NCBI GenBank assembly: GCA_030704615.1
Contig: CM060732.1
Location: 69,669,053 to 69,733,052 of the forward strand
Length of the DNA stretch: 64,000 bases
Source of the DNA: Takakia lepidozioides
Lineage: Eukaryota; Streptophyta; Takakiopsida; Takakiales; Takakiaceae
Direction of reading: 5' to 3'
In this document: in pieces, positions 1 to 11,524 of the stretch
Position numbering within the stretch: position 1 is the stretch's first letter
Layout of the letters: every line of letters starts with the position of its first letter
The notes under the pieces: model-generated
Told to the model about the DNA's origin: nothing
Seen by the model: the letters and a program-made list of their open reading frames with translations, nothing else
Databases searched by the model: none
Translations under genes and position numbers: made by a program

Positions 1-597
1 CGGGCTACCCAAGCTTGCGGGAACGTACATCCGAACAATCTTTCAATGAAATCAATTCTCCACTAGGTTTCCAGCATGGCAAATCTCCCCTACCCTTTTC
101 GAGAGTGACACATATTGGGGTGACACCGACATCATCAGGAGTGACAAGTGACAACACAGAAGGGGTGACAAGAGATCCACTGAATGCAAATGTTTGCCAA
201 AGGTGGTTCCCACAACGTAGGGCCTGCCGCCCTAGACTGCCGGCACCTGTCTGTAGTCTGTACATGCAGGCGAGTCATGGGGAAATACCATACATAACCG
301 AGCTTTTCAGCGATGTTCATCCTTCAAATTGTCATATATATATATATTTTAAAATTTATTTACAGAACAGGGGCATGTGAAGATGGGATTCCCCTCACCT
401 ACTTTTTCGCCTTAGATGAATGAAGGATGGATGATGGGAGGATGAATGCAGGATGTAAAAGGGATGGACGGAGTTAGGATGTAGTCTGGATGAACTTCTA
501 CCTAATGCATGAGGATGAGCTGGCAACAGCTTAAGGCTTTATTATATGCTGTCTTATTCTAACAGCTAGTTTAAAATCAGATTAGGATGGAATTAGG
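1..597. other. no gene recognised
   Basis: Short open frames on both strands overlap each other and show no recognisable domain. The stretch around 400-500 is rich in GGATG/GAATG. I see nothing here that I can support as a gene. Confidence 0.5.
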
Positions 598-932
598 TGA
601 TGTGGCCTCTTTCTATGGTCAGGCTGGAACGACATTTGGAAAGCCTATATGTATGTGCCGCATGGCGCTAGGATTAGATTATGCCCTAATACTATTTAAA
701 CCCCCCCTGCCATGGCAGTAAGGGTGGTGGTTTTCATCTGAAGTCGGTGCATGTACTGGGGCCTTAGAGCCATCCACAATTGGTGTTGTATGAACGTTAT
801 GTGGATGTTTGATTCAGTTGTGTCCTCTTCGTGAGATTCCGTCTTCTCAGCCAGGCTCCTCTGCCGACTACATTCCCCTCGACAACGCTAAACCGGGAGA
901 GGAAGGGGAATAATCCCTTGGCGCCGGAATCA
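598..932 (+). repeat. possible solo LTR end with primer-binding-like site
   Basis: The segment has an LTR-like layout: a TATTTAAA box at 693-700 and a pyrimidine-rich leader. It ends just before TGGCGCCGGAATC (920-932), which resembles the TGGCGCCG primer-binding sites of plant LTR retrotransposons. No second LTR or coding domain follows. The boundaries are approximate and the call is inference only. Confidence 0.25.
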
Positions 933-961
933 TGCATCAGAGGGATATAGCTCTGATACAT

Positions 962-963
962 TT

Positions 964-998
<35 letters not shown>
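962..998. repeat. (TA)n microsatellite
   Basis: An almost pure run of TA dinucleotides, about 35 bp long. It has no coding meaning. Confidence 0.9.
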
Positions 999-1001
<3 letters not shown>

Positions 1002-1039
1002 CATCTAAAATTCACACTCTACAATATAAGGCGAATGTT

Positions 1040-1300
1040 TTTCTTATTGACGAATTTTCGTCAGATTTCGACCTCAAAAAATTAAAATTAAATATTCTGT
1101 CGCAAACTGCCTGTTTATTCATGGATGAAATCGTCAAACTTCTCCAAATAAAATATAAATTATGGATGAAGTTTCCAAATATGGATGATATAAATGGATT
1201 ACAGTACAGAGGTAGATGATTCTATCCTAATTTCAGTGGATGATAAAATGTACGGCTATTTTTTGCCAAACTCTGTAGCCACTCGTGCTATTTTAAATTT
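1040..1300 (-). repeat. dispersed repeat copy rich in ATCCAT
   Basis: Read on the minus strand, this stretch aligns along about 250 bp with 52,295-52,550 on the plus strand. Shared blocks include GTGGCTACAGAGTTT, TTATATCATCCATATTTGG and GATTTCATCCATGAA. There is no open frame, so this is probably a fragment of a non-coding transposable element. Confidence 0.65.
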
Positions 1301-1621
1301 CATTAAAAAAACGCTGATATTACAAGGTGGCTGGCTACGGTGAGTAGCCGGCCTGACAGTAGGCAGATTGCATCAAAAGCTCGGTTATGGAGGTGAAAGG
1401 CAGTCCCTCACAATGAGCAGCCAATCCACATACTCTAGGAATGAGCTACTGATTGACTTGGGCAGATAAAAATATTCCAAAACCGAGGTTTGGAGGCATT
1501 TTGCCTACGTGGCAGCGTTTAACTAGTCCTGGACAGGCCTGTCACCCGCCGTAGCCCACCACCACCTTGGTTATGTCCGGTAGACGGGGAGGCTTGACCG
1601 GCCACCGGGTGTGGCGGGAGG

Positions 1622-2060
1622 GGGTTGGTATCCTGTGAGCACGGCGTGAGCACAACCCCCGGTCATATGGGTTAAATGTTTTCAAACAGTGGTCATAGGA
1701 ATTACATGTTAACAGGCACGGTGCATATAAGTACCTTCAGATTTATTTTCTTTTCTAAGGCTTAAACTGCCGATACCTGGACTGAACACGACGATTTTTG
1801 TTTTTTTGGGGTTTTCTGGGGTGTCCGGTTCGTATAACGTGAGGAAACCCCACGCCTATAGGGTAACATGTTTATCGTGTATAGGTGTTACTTGTTTCAT
1901 AAGTGATGCTGTGAGTAGTTAAAAAAAAGTATCGCAAAGATTTTAATTTCTCAATTTTAGTTTTGCTGGAGAATATTCGAAAGGCATCTAGGGAATATCT
2001 TTAATATTCGCTTGTGCTCCCGAGAGCATGCTCGCAAGCTACCCAACCCGGCCCCCAACC
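1622..2060. mobile_element. MITE-like element, copy A
   Basis: The left end reads GGTTGGTATCCTGTGAGCAC. The right end, read inward, is GGTTGGGTAGCTTGCGAGCA, so the two form imperfect terminal inverted repeats of about 20 bp. Internal sequence at 1,830-1,890 is homologous, inverted, to 56,235-56,295. Internal sequence at 1,660-1,720 matches the inner flank of the end at 59,550-59,646. This makes it a member of a small dispersed family in this window. It carries no coding capacity. Confidence 0.55.
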
Positions 2061-2238
2061 TCTAGCAGGACACCAAGAATCCCGGGCACTGCTGGTGTCC
2101 GGCTAGCCCATCTCGGCCCATCTCGCCTCCACGGCTACCTAGTCCATAGATTCCAGAAAACAATTCTAAAAATATTTTACAACAAAATGACAATATGCTC
2201 ATGAATATAATTCAAGTTTTTGCTGACTTGAGCACAAT

Positions 2239-2420
2239 ACCGTAGTACCTTGGCAACTTCGACACAAATTTTAATATTTCAAAGATTGTTGAAATTTTTG
2301 GAAATTGATTTTGTGAATGATAATAAAGCATATTTAGGAATATTCCATATGTTGAAATGAAATTCTCAAAACAAATTAAATATTGACATATGATTGTAGA
2401 TCTTGCCAAGGTACTACGGT
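2239..2420. repeat. 18-bp perfect inverted repeat around a 146-bp spacer
   Basis: ACCGTAGTACCTTGGCAA at 2,239-2,256 recurs as its exact reverse complement at 2,403-2,420. The spacer is AT-rich. This could be a tiny MITE or a hairpin locus; no flanking duplication was evident. Confidence 0.6.
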
Positions 2421-2467
2421 ACGTTTTTCTAGCAATACAATCTTATTGATTTTTTTTTAATTCACAT

Positions 2468-2713
2468 CTTGTTGGGGGTGCCAAGTACTCGACAAATCTT
2501 GGTAAACTGGTATAATGTACTTGTGCCCGTCTTTTATTTGTTTTTGGTTTTTTCAGCCAATGAAACCCTGCTAAACTGGATATATCTAAGTACTCCTCGC
2601 TTTTTTGTTGAAGTAACAAGTAACCTTGTCCACCTTGACTTGTATTTCCTTTAACAAGCGTATTACCTTTAGAACCATAAGTTGTGCTCACACGATACCA
2701 AACCCCCAGCATA
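2468..2713. mobile_element. MITE-like fragment, copy B
   Basis: The right end, read inward, is GGGGGTTTGGTATCGTGTG followed by AGCACAAC, the same terminus as copy A and the end near 59,646. The left end GTTGGGGGTGCCAAGTA is a weaker inverted partner. An 89-codon minus-strand frame covers it but has no recognisable domain, so I treat it as non-coding. Confidence 0.4.
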
Positions 2714-3231
2714 GAAATACCTGTAATATACTGACCATGAAGAGCTAATGGTATAGATGACCTGCATTACATAAGATCCTTGTACCCTCCTCCCTTCACT
2801 GTCCTATTCAGTGCAAGTCCCTCGGTAGGGCCCTGCCCTGTTCCTTGCACCTGAACCTAGGCTCCCTCTTGGTTATACCTCACCTCTCTATCCCGCCAAG
2901 CAACCCCCTCAACTCTCCTTCCTCACAATCTTGACCCACCTCTACTTCTTCGTTATGTACAATCTAGAAGCTTCACCAGACTTGGCCTGTTGGGGCCCCC
3001 ACATGCTGGCACGAGATATAATCCAGCCTCTACATGTCCGCTCTCTTTAGTTGAATGTTATTTTCGAATGACTTGGGGTGCTTATTTATTAATTTGAGAC
3101 CCTCTACTAGAACCAGGTGACTGAGTTGTTGTACCCAGAATATATGCAAGTGAACTAAAAGACCACCAGCAAACATTGGTATTTGCATTTGAATGCCTGA
3201 TTGAAGTTGTGCAACCCTTTTGTGCAAATGA

Positions 3232-6200
3232 CTAGAAGGGAATGAAGATAGAGTGAAACCCATAAGGAACTCTTTGTGGTAACCGTATTCTGGCTACTGG
3301 TGGATCCTCGAAGCGTTGTGCATCAAGTATTAACACCTGCCACCAAACATGTCAGTGCTTCTTTCTCTTGACTGGATCTAGCAAGTCTCTCAGTGTCGTT
3401 CTCATTCGAGATAATCACACTCTCATGGCCTCCCATCGCTAATTCCTGAGCTCAATTATCCACTTCACTCTGGGTTGACTCTTATGGCGTCTGGATTCAG
3501 GACAGTAGGTGGGCAGGACAGTATGAGAAGGCAGGATCTGCCACATTGCAACATAGACAAAGTGGAGACTGAGAACCATTTCTTCTTCTCATGCACTGCC
3601 TACTATCTCTACAGAGATTCTCCCACATTGGCCCAGGTCTTATATCCTACAAAGATTTATGGTACCTTGCAGTGCACCTACAGGAGGCACATTGAAGTAG
3701 CTTTTTGAATCTATGATTCTGTTTCATCAGTAGTTTCATGTTTTGTCTGTTGATTGGGTCCTTTGGGCTTCCCACGGAGGTAGTAAATTCCTTTCTTTCT
3801 CTCTCCGTCTTTCTCTCTCATATTAGCCAAAAGCCATTGTCTGTTCCAAGGCAAGTCATACTACCGGCGGCAGCCCCTCACAAAGGTAGTTTCTGTCCCT
3901 TTTGTGGCTCAAACTGGGCACGGCGTCAATGGCCACAAGGCTACGGCAAACACCGTCCTTGAGTACATTCTCTCATTTAGCCAAGTGCTTAGCATCAAGA
4001 CATATCTATAAATTTGCAAAGTCTGAGATTTGGTTTCTATGGTTCTACTTTGTCCTTGGGGCCCTTCTTTATTATGTTCTTCTCTCTCTCACTGAAGATA
4101 TTACTTATTTTTCTCACGCCCTAGAAACTATGAGATGCCATTGTCTTTTAGAGATCCCCTCTTGCACAGAGACCTTCGGCTATTGAGGACCGTTACTGAT
4201 TAGGAGGTTTTTGGATATACTATGGCCATCTCTTGGCCCTCAAGGACTCTTTCTCTGTGACTCTCCTTCCAGTACCCCACATTTGAAATTCACTTAACCA
4301 AATATGTAAGACAAACTGGTTTACATGCATGTGCATTATATGAGGTAGCCTAGGATCTGGGAATGGTAACTTGTGACCTTTGGCATTAACAGCCTGCCGA
4401 ACAAGTGAAGGGAAGGTGGAACTGGGTGGGCGCAATATGGAAGGTGGGTATCAGCGATGTGCACATAATGTATGTAGCAAATTGTGATCTCACCTCAGAT
4501 TCGGTACTGGTGTCATCGTGCACATATGTGACTAACCAGCCATCATCCTCCTCAGTACCACCAGGCCGAGGCACAAAGGCTGGCTCCCCTACATATCTGT
4601 GTGCACCAACCTTGTGGACTTCCGTCTTGATAAGAGATGGATCCTGCCCAGTGACATTGAAATGGCTGTCAGAAATGGCTCAAAAGTATAAAAAGCTCAT
4701 TCTAATAGTCAACACCATCAACTTTCATTTGGCAATGGGGAGTAGCATCATAGCAGATATGAAGGTTGCCAGGCAGAGCAAGCCTCAGTGTCTAGGTCAC
4801 TAACAGTGTCTCAGAGTGTCTAGGCCTTCTTGTACTGAATTCTTCCTTGCAAGGCCCTAAATTATTAGTAAAATAGTAAACTTGTTGTAAACTTACTTCT
4901 CAATCAGAAAGCTTCCAAAGCTCTACGCAACATCCCAGTTAGCCAAACTATGATTTACAATGACCAGCAAGTGAATCAGAATCAGAATCAGAAAGGTTTA
5001 TTGCATGCATAGAATCCTCGCTGTTGAGATTGTGCAAGTACGTCACCTGATGATGTTGCTGGTGGAAACTGAACTTGGCAAATCCTGTTGATTTTGGTAG
5101 AGCTGCAGTATGCAACTTGACAGTTACTGATATAAAGCTTTGATCAACAGTAGCTCAATACTGCAAGTACTAGAACAGCATCTTACGGTCAAGGACACTA
5201 CACCCAGAGACAGATTGTACTCATAAGACGTTTGCCGTAGCCTTGTGGCCATTGACCCCGCGCCCAGTTTGAGCGGGAACAAAAGGGACAGAACCTACCT
5301 CTGTCAGGGGCTGACGTTGGTAGTAAGACTTACCTCCATATATAGAATTAATCCGGGTTTTCCAGATATCCTCTAGGGCTTTTGGCTCAGCCTCGAGACT
5401 TTCAAAGTTGGTAAACAGGGGTACAGGCACAATACCCTTAATAGATTTGAAGAGAGCGTCTCTTTGGTGAGAGAACCCCGGACAGTGTATCAGAAAATGA
5501 GTACTGTCTTCAGATTGCCCACACAACGGGCAATTGCACTCTCCCTTTCCTCTCTGCTTCTGTTTGCTGTTCAAAGGTAGGCTTCCTGCCCTGAGTTTAA
5601 ATTTCAGTCTAGTGCCGAGAGTGGGTAGACCCTTGAGGTCATCCAAGATGTCCTCCCCCATGTCACAGACTGGAAACAAGTTCAGGGAAGTTTTCTGCCT
5701 AACTTCATTTTCATCAGACAATCTCATGGCAACAGACATGGCTGAGGACACTACAGCCTCTAAGTCAGATTTATCCAGCAGGGTCAAGACTTGCGGATCC
5801 AGGTCCAGGTCCTTGAGGATCTCTTCTACTCTCTTCTGCCAGGACTTGGCCTGTTTGACAGGGCGACCGTTTCCAAGATATAGAGTCGATTAACTTAGGA
5901 TATCTGGTGTTGGGCATATGTTGCAGCTGACCCCACCATCTGACCTTGAATTCATCTCGTCGGGAGCTTAAGGACGGAATGCCAAACTCAGAGACAGAGA
6001 GAGAGAAAGAGAGAGAGAACTCTTACGGTTGTCTTTAGTCATATGGCTTGAATCCTGAATAACAGAGTAGAAGTATTTGTTGTCCTGTCCCAAGAATGCG
6101 TTGTTTATTATCGGAAATTCTATGGTGAGTTGGCGATCTGTGATCATCCTCTCAGAAACAGTGCCTGTGTTTAAGAAAAATACATGTAAGAAAGTGAACC

Positions 6201-9200
6201 AACAATGGCTTCGGAAACAAAAATAGAGGACACAAATCACTCACTAGTAAGAGTGACTGCTCCTTTCATTGCAGACTGAAAAAGCAGAAATGTGCAAACA
6301 AATCTCTTGCTATTTGGAGGTTGCATGATGGAAACCTGTTCTTAAGTTTACCCTCCATTCATACCCATTGGTCACCAAAACGCCATCCACCAGAGGGTCC
6401 TCTGCCTCCTCTAGTGGAGTAGGGGTTACAGCCCTCTGTAGCCACTCATGGTCAACAATATCCAGGACTGCCTGGGGGGCACGACACGAACGCACCACCA
6501 CCTGTCGGGAAAAAAGAGAGAGAAGGGATTGATGCACAAGCTGTGCAGTATTATGTTGGTCTATGAACTCAAGGAGAAGAGAAATAAAGGTTACCCTTGT
6601 AAGCCATGATGCACATAGATGCCCTAGGTTCGTGTCCATGTACCCTGTGGGATATCATGTTGTTTGTTGGGTGACTGGAATTGATGGACTGCCATAGCTC
6701 TAACAATCAATGTTGTCACTTGTTGGGGACTGAGCTCTGGCCTCCCACAAGGCAGTTAATGGCAACCTAAGGAGATGTTCAAGAGATACCTTGTAAGAGA
6801 CACACAAGAGAGAGAGAGAGGGATGTAATCCTCTGATTTCACTTGCCATGGCTTTGAGGTCATAGACCCTGCCCCTGGCTTGGGCAGACCAGGAAGGAAA
6901 GGTGAGAGGGGAGGGAGACAGCAGAATGGGCTACTACTATGACTGCCAGAGAGACAGAAGGGAAGAAAGAAAGAAAGACCCTGAAAAGCCCCAAATAAAG
7001 AGATCAGCCACCTCATCTCCACTCTCAAAAGCATTAATAGTGTGGAACACGTATCCCACGGAGATGTCAAACCACTTCATCGATTTGGTATCGCCAAAGC
7101 GGGGCATGATGCCAATCCGAGCATAGGAATTATGCTCAAATTTGATCAATCTGCACAAACAATGGATAGATCAGAATTTACTAGACAGAGCAAGGGTTAT
7201 GGTCGTTATGTCACTGTAGAACCATGACACTGATTTTGTGAAGGAAACGAAATACAGCAGCGTACGTAATAAAACAACCTTGCAGTTTCCAGTACTATGC
7301 ATAGTGCAGATTTGATATAGTGTAGAATCAGAGAGACAGGAGAAGAACTGATAGAGAGATAGACGGGGAAATTAATATTGGGCAGTAAGAAGCAGGAAGA
7401 AGCATTGGTAGTCCCCATGGGACATGCTAATGATGTTGGGACGCTGAAGTGCACAAGATTGCCATGCAAATTCCTGCAGTACTTCCTCTAGCTTGGCACA
7501 GATCTGATTCATGTGGCCATTATTCAACAGTTGAACTGCTGAGCAAAGGGTACAGACACATTAGACATTTTTTGCTGTGGTATTGTGGCCCTAGACAGCT
7601 CATCCAGTTTGGACAGTAAAAGGTGGGGACCACAAGGAAGAATTAAGGAGAGAGAATGTACTCATAAGACGTTGTTTGCCGTAGCCTTGTGGCCATTGAC
7701 CCTGCGCCCAGTTTGAGCGGAACAATTAAGGAGAGAGAGAGAGCTTGAAAGACTTACGATTCCCCTTTGATTACTCGTTGAGGGTCACACGTGAGTGGAA
7801 AGTCAAAAACAATATTGTAACTGCCACATCATCACCAGGTGGTAGAAGTCATCTGTTAGGAACAAAAAGTTGTGAATTGAAGCCTCCCAAACTAGGCTAG
7901 TGCTCAGTTACCCCCTGTTTGTGGGTCCAACTGCAATCAAGTTTCCTAATCAAGCAGTAAGACATTCCAGAACTTACTTTGGCGTAATGGCTATATCATG
8001 AACGTAGAAGCATCTCTCCGTCTCCACATCCACCTTATGCACAAGCTTCCCTTCAGCTGCAGAATATCCAACACATTTGGAGGAAGAAACGGGTAAGACT
8101 GGGTATTTGGCAGACAGCTGTTAATTATGTCATGGGAAGATGAGAGAGAGAAAGAAAGACTGTCTGCAGGAGACACAAACAGACAGTCGGTCATATATAT
8201 AAAATCACAGAAACCAAATGGAGAACCACAGCAGTCAGAGAACCAATTGGAAGCTCAACCATTTTTGATGGTGTGAGTGCCTCAAGCAGACAAGCCACTG
8301 CACAGCTAAAGGCCTCTTCTAGGGCGGATAATCTCTAAAAACACACTAGTACAGACCCCAGATCTTGTAGTGTACAGGGCACAAGAAGAATTGACACTTA
8401 GTCACCACTCTGCATGTGATGAACAGCCCTCCAAGCTTTCACAAGACTCGGGTCTAGATGAATGATGAGATCACACCCAGAGAGATCAAAAGAAATGTAA
8501 CTTGAAGGCCCAAAGGACCCCAGTGAGACAGGAAAGACAGAATATGGAGTGAATTGGTACTTCTACTGTTCACGGAAAGCTCCAAAGAGCTTATGAGCAA
8601 GAGAGAAACAAGAAAGAGGAAGGGGCATTTAGTACACCTGAATAGACACCAAAACCCAGGTGCGGCTTTTCCACATTGAAACCAAATACCACCATCTCTT
8701 GAGTTTCAGGGTCAATCTGCCACATAAATATCAAAATGTTGTCACAGTGCTGCACCCACGATTGATCAAATATGGTGGTTGTATCTCTCATGGTCATTGG
8801 ACATATTCTAAAATATTCCAAGAGTTTCATTGCATCATTGAGCTCAAGTTGGTTATATAGCTTTCACCCAATTCTACAAAGACAAGTCATTTATCTTATA
8901 ATTCACTGTCAAAAGACAGGTATCTTCTTCACTTTGTGGTGGGCTGACTCACACTTAGGGACAATAACAAGGTCTGGGTATACATACAATGAATCAAAGA
9001 GTTCCAGAATGCAATAGGGAACCCACACAAGAAATGTACTAGCTTTCCTTCAGAAATTTATCAGTCCATTAAATGAATGTGGACAAATGTACTCACTTTA
9101 GGATGGGCAGTGAAAGGCAAGTTCCAGCTTCCTCCAAAGTCATATGTGCCAGCAGTCGTGAGGTCCCACAAGTGAATCTCAGTAGGCAAGTGCGCCTCAG

Positions 9201-11524
9201 AACACGCCAGTACTTTGCCACCATGATACACTACTGATGTGTTTGAAGTGCATTTGTTGGGTGTTCCGAACCGAATCTGTGCGGGTAATTGATGTACATA
9301 TTCTGTGAGAGGTCTGCCTCTACTCCCCCTCAGCCCCCTACCATTTTTAAGGCAATCAAACTGAAACTGGAGGCATTCTAACCTGTAAGAGAAACCCCCC
9401 ATCTCTCCTCTCCCCTTTCCTCATTCTTGCCAGTATCCTCTGCTATCACAGTCCTCATGAACACTCAAAAGCCCATAATAACATAAACCAGGAACCCTCA
9501 AGGGATCTTGCAGAGAAGGTCTGAGGCTAGCAGGAAATGCAGTATGCTTTACCAGTGTCATATGTAGAGATGCAATAGTTACCTGGTTCAAAAGAGGATT
9601 CAAAAAATGACAGCTGCCTTCAACAGACATAGCTGGTAAGTACTCCTGCTTGCCACTTTCCTTTTCCAACTTGTAACCCTCGGTTTCCACGTACTTGTTG
9701 TTGTAAGACACACCATTTGAACCTGAGAATGATATTTTTCAATGCGGGGTTGTTGTTCTAGCTTGTTGAAGCAATTTGAGCAGAGATGTTCAACTGTATG
9801 AAAGTGATCAATCATGATCGAGCTCCTATTGTGCTCAAAAGCAAGTCCTGTCTTCTCTAGGTTGTACTCCCTCAAACAGATTGTAGAGGTGCTCAATCTT
9901 GTACAGGCATTGTATATGCAAATTATAAGGTCATGATCAATCTCAAAGTCAGGACATGATAAATTACCTCCAGCAAAGTAGGTTGCATGGAGCATGCCAT
10001 CGCCTTCAAACAAGTGAAAAGCTGACTGACCAAATGGAGAGTCAAAAGAATATCCTCCAAACTGGGGATTGGCACCTGCATTCCATTACCATAGTAAGAT
10101 TATGTTCGAACGCTGGACCCAACAGTTTCAAATCGAAAGCTGCAAAACATATACGATGGGACCCTGTAGATAGTTGTAAAGTAAATCTGAAACAACATCA
10201 TCCTCTGTTGTCGTACGCCTTTTCTCAGATCTCGTCTCGTCTCCTACCAACCCTGTCTGCTTTTCTCCATATCCAAAACTTCACTTCTCTACCATAATAA
10301 CCTAGATCGAGACATACAGGTATGCTATTTTCACGAGTAACATGTGGGCCCTAAACAAATCGACGATTTCTTGGGCGCAACATGCAATTCTGGTCTCACC
10401 ATTTCGGACGAACACCCCAGCAGGGAAGTCATGTGGGATTGTCCCTTCAATTACATCCAGCTGTACTTGTCTCCCAAGTTCTTGGACAGGCCCGAAATTT
10501 TCCTACAGCGGACACATGCTCGATCAACATACATAGTCGTGCTACTATCGGCCAGAAGTGTCTGTCTGATGTTGAATAAGTGCATAAAATCGATTCTCAG
10601 ATAGTATAATTTACTTCATACTAATCACTTGAAATGCTGGCAGTGGTGGTGGCACAACTTCCTAGTACTTCCTAAATCGAACTTTCCAGGGGGACGAGGG
10701 TATATGGCAAGCCATTAGACATCTCTGTCTCCTTCATATCTGTAGTGATCTGTACTACCGATCTTTGTGAAGAGAAATTTGCTGTACTTACCGTGAACCA
10801 CTCACTTGGCTTGCCACGTTTGTAAAGGGCGTCCACAACAGGCTTCAGCAAGAGACGTCCCACAGCTGCTGTGGCAGTATTGGCCAAAGCCGCCACAAGA
10901 TCCATATCCCTCTGCGAAGAACAAGCCAAGAAGTATGGTCAACTAAGCATGAAATCCACACTAACTCGAGACGACAAAAATTATCACATACCTCCGTGAA
11001 AATCCTACAACTCGCAACCCAACAGGCTAACAATCTGTAGGGAGTCGAAACGCAGGATACCACTTTGCAGTTAGTTTAAAGACAAACTGTGCAGCGTGTC
11101 CTACAATCCTGACCTTCACTCCAACATCAGTCGCAGTTGCATGGCCATAATCAAACGTCGGCTTCCTTTCATTGACCCTTGCTCTATTTGAGATAACTGC
11201 GTCCGTCGCGGACTCAGTGACAGATGCCCTGGCCGTTGACACCCGTTTGCGATTGATGTTGTGCACGGCCTGCTTCAGACTGGCAAACTTACTGTCTGTC
11301 AGAGTACCTATTTTGGAGGGACTCGGCATCAGTTTCAAGCCACTGTAAGGTCTGCTGCATGACCTTTTGTGTAGGTTAATTGGAGACACGATTTTTTCTC
11401 GTGGGAAGCTCAATCTCCTCGCCTTGCCCTGTACCTGGAGATTCCAATCCGCTGCAGGGGAGTTGTGGACACCTGCCCATGTCGATGGGGTGCGGATGAT
11501 ATCATCTCGCATGATTTTCGCCAT
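3232..11524 (-). CDS. CCD: carotenoid cleavage dioxygenase, 15 exons
   Basis: A non-haem-iron carotenoid oxygenase that cleaves carotenoids to apocarotenoids. Exons in coding order: 11,114-11,524 (tentative), 10,792-10,911, 10,400-10,502, 9,969-10,075, 9,583-9,722, 9,097-9,276, 8,638-8,716, 7,978-8,056, 7,758-7,820, 7,012-7,150, 6,336-6,501, 6,027-6,164, 5,047-5,084, 4,494-4,643, 3,232-3,336. All use GT-AG introns with compatible phases. Family blocks appear in order: FVRNGANPQF, FEGDGMLHA, FTAHPK, VHDIAIT, FHTINAFESGDEV, EDDGWLVTYVHDD and RVPYGFH. The four iron-ligand histidines lie in FTAHPK, VHDIAIT, FHTINA and YGFH, and all are present. The predicted length is about 670 residues, longer than usual because of the first exon of about 137 codons, whose start is uncertain. 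Exon 9,969-10,075 needs one extra base near 10,018-10,021 (a T run) to stay in frame. That is an assembly slip or a real lesion. Subfamily (CCD1, CCD4 or NCED-like) is not resolved. Confidence 0.87.
3475..3708 (+). pseudogene. LINE reverse-transcriptase C-terminal remnant
   Basis: A short frame contains a Cys-x(4)-ETE-x-HF-x(3)-Cys arrangement followed by an aromatic/arginine stretch. This resembles the zinc-knuckle tail that closes many LINE ORF2 proteins. It lies inside the last intron of the carotenoid dioxygenase gene, antisense to it. It is too short and diverged to assign to a clade, and it seems separate from the better-defined LINE copy at 3,831-3,968. Confidence 0.35.
3831..3968 (+). 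mobile_element. 5'-truncated LINE 3' end, copy 1
   Basis: The insert holds the same terminal sequence as the copies near 5.2 and 7.7 kb (GGCCACAAGGCTACGGCAAA followed by GAGTACA). It is flanked by TCTCTCATATTAGCCAA (3,814-3,830) and TCTCTCATTTAGCCAA (3,969-3,984), a near-perfect target-site duplication. It sits in the last intron of the dioxygenase gene, antisense to it. Confidence 0.7.
5215..5988 (-). mobile_element. 5'-truncated LINE, copy 2 with ORF2 C-terminus
   Basis: The minus strand encodes the end of a LINE reverse transcriptase: a WWGQLQHMPNTRYPKL block, then a Cys-Pro-Leu-Cys-Gly ... His-Phe ... His-Cys-Pro knuckle, then a short tail ending at 5,221. One frameshift lies near 5,890. 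The insert is flanked by CAGAGACAGA at 5,205-5,214 and 5,989-5,998, consistent with target-primed insertion. It lies in the dioxygenase intron between exons 5,047-5,084 and 6,027-6,164, in the same orientation as the gene. It is a dead copy. Confidence 0.75.
7656..7723 (-). mobile_element. 68-bp LINE 3' end, copy 3
   Basis: Only the last 68 bp of the same LINE remain. They are flanked by a perfect 15-bp duplication, AATTAAGGAGAGAGA, at 7,641-7,655 and 7,724-7,738. The insertion sits 20 bp from the donor of dioxygenase exon 7,758-7,820, so the splice site escaped narrowly. Confidence 0.85.

Noticed and set aside
945-975. Possible tRNA from an ATCAGAG...CTCTGAT hairpin
   Set aside because: A single short stem, with no cloverleaf or internal promoter boxes.
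5534-5893. 119-codon plus-strand ORF
   Set aside because: Antisense shadow of the LINE reverse-transcriptase tail on the minus strand.
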